From: Eubacterium sp.
GTDB taxonomy: Bacteria; Bacillota_A; Clostridia; Peptostreptococcales; Anaerovoracaceae
Length of the DNA stretch: 7,391 nt
Reading direction: 5' to 3'
Assembly (NCBI GenBank): GCA_021769545.1
Contig: JAETSS010000060.1
Span: 1 to 7,391 of the forward strand
Position 1 is the stretch's first letter. Every line of letters begins with the position of its first letter. The notes beneath the pieces are model-generated. The model did no database searches. It was not told the DNA's origin and saw nothing but the letters and a program-made list of their open reading frames with translations. This document shows positions 6,135-7,391 of this stretch, in pieces. The translations under genes and the position numbers were made by a program.

Positions 6135-6376
6135 TACAAAAGAGGAAAGTTGATGATGTAAAATTCTATTAGATAAAAAATATGTTTTCTACTCATCCTC
6201 ATACATCCTAAATTCTTCGAATATATTTCGTTACCGTGCTTTTTTCAAATACATTTATCCCCGCATCATTTCTTGCTATAAAATCATTTTTGGAATCTGA
6301 TCCTTTTGATCATATAAATCAATACATCGCACTCAACTTCAACAAATTAAACGAAAACAGAGATATTTTATATCAC
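6135..6376. other. AT-rich intergenic spacer with a fossil-like reading frame
   Basis: No intact gene is visible between the terminator and the TetR promoter. On the minus strand, codons from 6309 down to a TAG at 6210-6208 read as a protein-like tail containing NDFIARNDAGINVFEKS and ending YIRRI. There is no start codon, and two in-frame TGA codons lie just upstream (6312-6310 and 6321-6319). This could be the eroded end of a lost gene or part of a dispersed intergenic repeat. A second small frame across 6190-6130 reads into the -35 box and has no convincing ribosome binding site. Confidence 0.4.
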
Positions 6377-6424
6377 AAAAAAAAACTATCCCAAGGACTA
6401 TATCCCATTGCCCTCAGGATAGTT
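6377..6424 (-). terminator. Intrinsic terminator of the oxidoreductase gene
   Basis: Read on the minus strand, the arms at 6424-6412 and 6396-6384 form a 13-bp stem (AACTATCCTGAGG with CCTTGGGATAGTT, two wobble pairs). A 15-nt loop separates them, and an uninterrupted run of T (A at 6377-6385 on the plus strand) follows. The stop codon is about 64 bases upstream. This should isolate the oxidoreductase transcript from the TetR operon. Confidence 0.92.
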
Positions 6425-6487
6425 CACAATCACAGCATCACCATGCCGTATTTCATTCTATTGATTTACATTTTCAAGCCATACCGT

Positions 6488-7391
6488 TTACGCAGTCGGA
6501 TTTGCCGGCTTCGGCAGTCTTTCCGCGATAACGTTCATCAGACTGTCAGTGCACTTGATCGGATCTGCAAACTTGCCGTCCTCAACAGCTACCAGCTTAG
6601 CATCCTCGGTAGGTGCAAGGACTCCGCCCAGTACCTCGTCAAGCTCAGCATACTTATAAGCAGGAACAGCGTCGTACATTTCATCTGAAATGTCATCGGT
6701 ATCCTCCCACTCATAATCCACTTCGAATACATGAGCGATCTCTGCAGCGACCTCCCAGTTGCTGAGCTCTACGTTTTCATCTATCGCTGCCTGTACCAGC
6801 TGCAGTCTTCTCTCTGTATTGGTATAAGTGCCGTCTACAGATGCAAAGCCCGTTCCCGGTATAACCACATCAGCCTTGGCAGCCAGAGCAGTCATATGAG
6901 TATCGCATACTGCCATGAACTCAAGCACGTCAGTATCTATATCAGCTTCTTCACCGAATACAACCAGAGCCTTCACGCCTTCAATAGCCTCAGCTCCGTC
7001 TGTGATTCCCATGTCTACAAGACCCTGTGAATTGTTCTTAGGCTTAACCTGGAGGATTCCGTCTCTAGGCGTTCCGATATGTCCGCTTACGAGAGCGATG
7101 TCGGCAAGCAATGCAGCCGCATCTTCCGTGATCAGGTTCTGATTGAATACGATCATGGCTTTCTTTGCACCGAGATACATATCTGCGATCTCCTTGGCAT
7201 CGTCGCTCACTGTCGCATCCTTCACGCTTGCTGCGAATTCATCATAGCCGGCGATATCAGCACCCTTGCCGCTGTCAACGATAGCCTTTGCAATACCCTT
7301 TACAAAGCTCAGATCGTTTTCTGTATAAACTTCCTTTGCAAGGTAGTTCATCAGTAACTGCGGATATTCCTCAGGATTTACCAGGATCACC
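6488..7391 (-). CDS. Molybdopterin-family oxidoreductase (formate dehydrogenase alpha / NuoG-like), C-terminal part
   Basis: The 5' end lies outside the window, and the GTG at 7390 is simply the first complete codon, not a start. About 300 residues are visible. The family signature around residues 119-127 (NNSQGLVDMG) and the block ADVVIPG...DGTYTNTERR (about 173-195) are typical of the molybdopterin-binding fold of formate dehydrogenase alpha and NuoG-type subunits, cytoplasmic redox proteins that move electrons between formate or NAD(H) and iron-sulfur carriers. After the NTERR block the protein runs about 105 more residues, acidic and ending in PKPANPTA. I see no LTTGR-like start of the usual C-terminal dinucleotide-binding domain, which suggests a NuoG-like or shortened form. 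The Fe-S N-terminus cannot be seen, so formate dehydrogenase, NADH dehydrogenase and hydrogenase-partner subunit cannot be told apart. The gene ends with TAA and a strong terminator follows. Confidence 0.8.
   Translation of the reverse strand, partial: VILVNPEEYPQLLMNYLAKEVYTENDLSFVKGIAKAIVDSGKGADIAGYDEFAASVKDATVSDDAKEIADMYLGAKKAMIVFNQNLITEDAAALLADIALVSGHIGTPRDGILQVKPKNNSQGLVDMGITDGAEAIEGVKALVVFGEEADIDTDVLEFMAVCDTHMTALAAKADVVIPGTGFASVDGTYTNTERRLQLVQAAIDENVELSNWEVAAEIAHVFEVDYEWEDTDDISDEMYDAVPAYKYAELDEVLGGVLAPTEDAKLVAVEDGKFADPIKCTDSLMNVIAERLPKPANPTA

Noticed and set aside
6208..6370. Reading TGA as tryptophan or selenocysteine to rescue the broken frame
   Set aside because: Other genes in the window use TGA as a normal stop (response regulator, kinase, ATPase, EFR1) and TGG for tryptophan, and no suitable insertion hairpin was identified.
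6236..6688. 150-codon plus-strand frame across the intergenic spacer
   Set aside because: It runs through a strong minus-strand terminator and into the antisense of the oxidoreductase gene, with no motif.

Overview
The window looks like chromosomal DNA of an anaerobic low-to-mid GC Bacillota, most likely class Clostridia. The evidence is the strong AGGAGG-type ribosome binding sites, the SigA-type promoters, hairpin-plus-U-tract terminators, an EFR1-type flavodoxin/ferredoxin protein, and a formate-dehydrogenase/NuoG-like molybdopterin-family protein. Genus cannot be fixed from this sequence. Every convincing gene is on the minus strand, so transcription runs from high to low coordinates.

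In transcription order: (1) the 3' end of a molybdopterin-family oxidoreductase gene (7391-6488), closed by a strong intrinsic terminator (6424-6377). (2) A 436-base intergenic stretch holding a short fossil-like reading frame and then a near-consensus promoter. The promoter has a four-half-site palindromic operator at its start point. (3) A compact three-gene operon: a TetR-family repressor (6051-5473), an ABC-2-type exporter ATPase (5483-4737) and its permease (4740-4009). The genes overlap by 11 and 4 bases, and a terminator (3985-3949) ends the unit. (4) A 320-base spacer with two candidate extended -10 promoters and inverted repeats. (5) An OmpR-type response regulator (3688-3023) overlapping a short one-membrane-segment histidine kinase (3035-2088). 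(6) A PhzF-family protein (2018-1236) and an EFR1-family flavodoxin/4Fe-4S protein (1110-358), both visibly more AT-rich than the regulatory block. (7) A 357-base gene-free tail with a large imperfect palindrome, two 11-bp arm pairs sharing one centre, that looks like a dispersed repeat or a structured RNA.

How they fit together: the TetR protein very probably represses its own operon and is relieved by a ligand that the exporter then removes. The two-component pair resembles those that in Clostridia normally sit next to an FtsX/MacB-type ABC transporter, but here a PhzF gene follows the kinase. Its target could be the adjacent exporter, a lost neighbour, or something elsewhere. No mobile-element gene, tRNA, rRNA or CRISPR array is visible, and nothing here amounts to a clearly new multi-gene system. 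The most noteworthy signals are non-coding: the TetR operator, the response-regulator promoter repeats and the palindromic element at the low-coordinate end.
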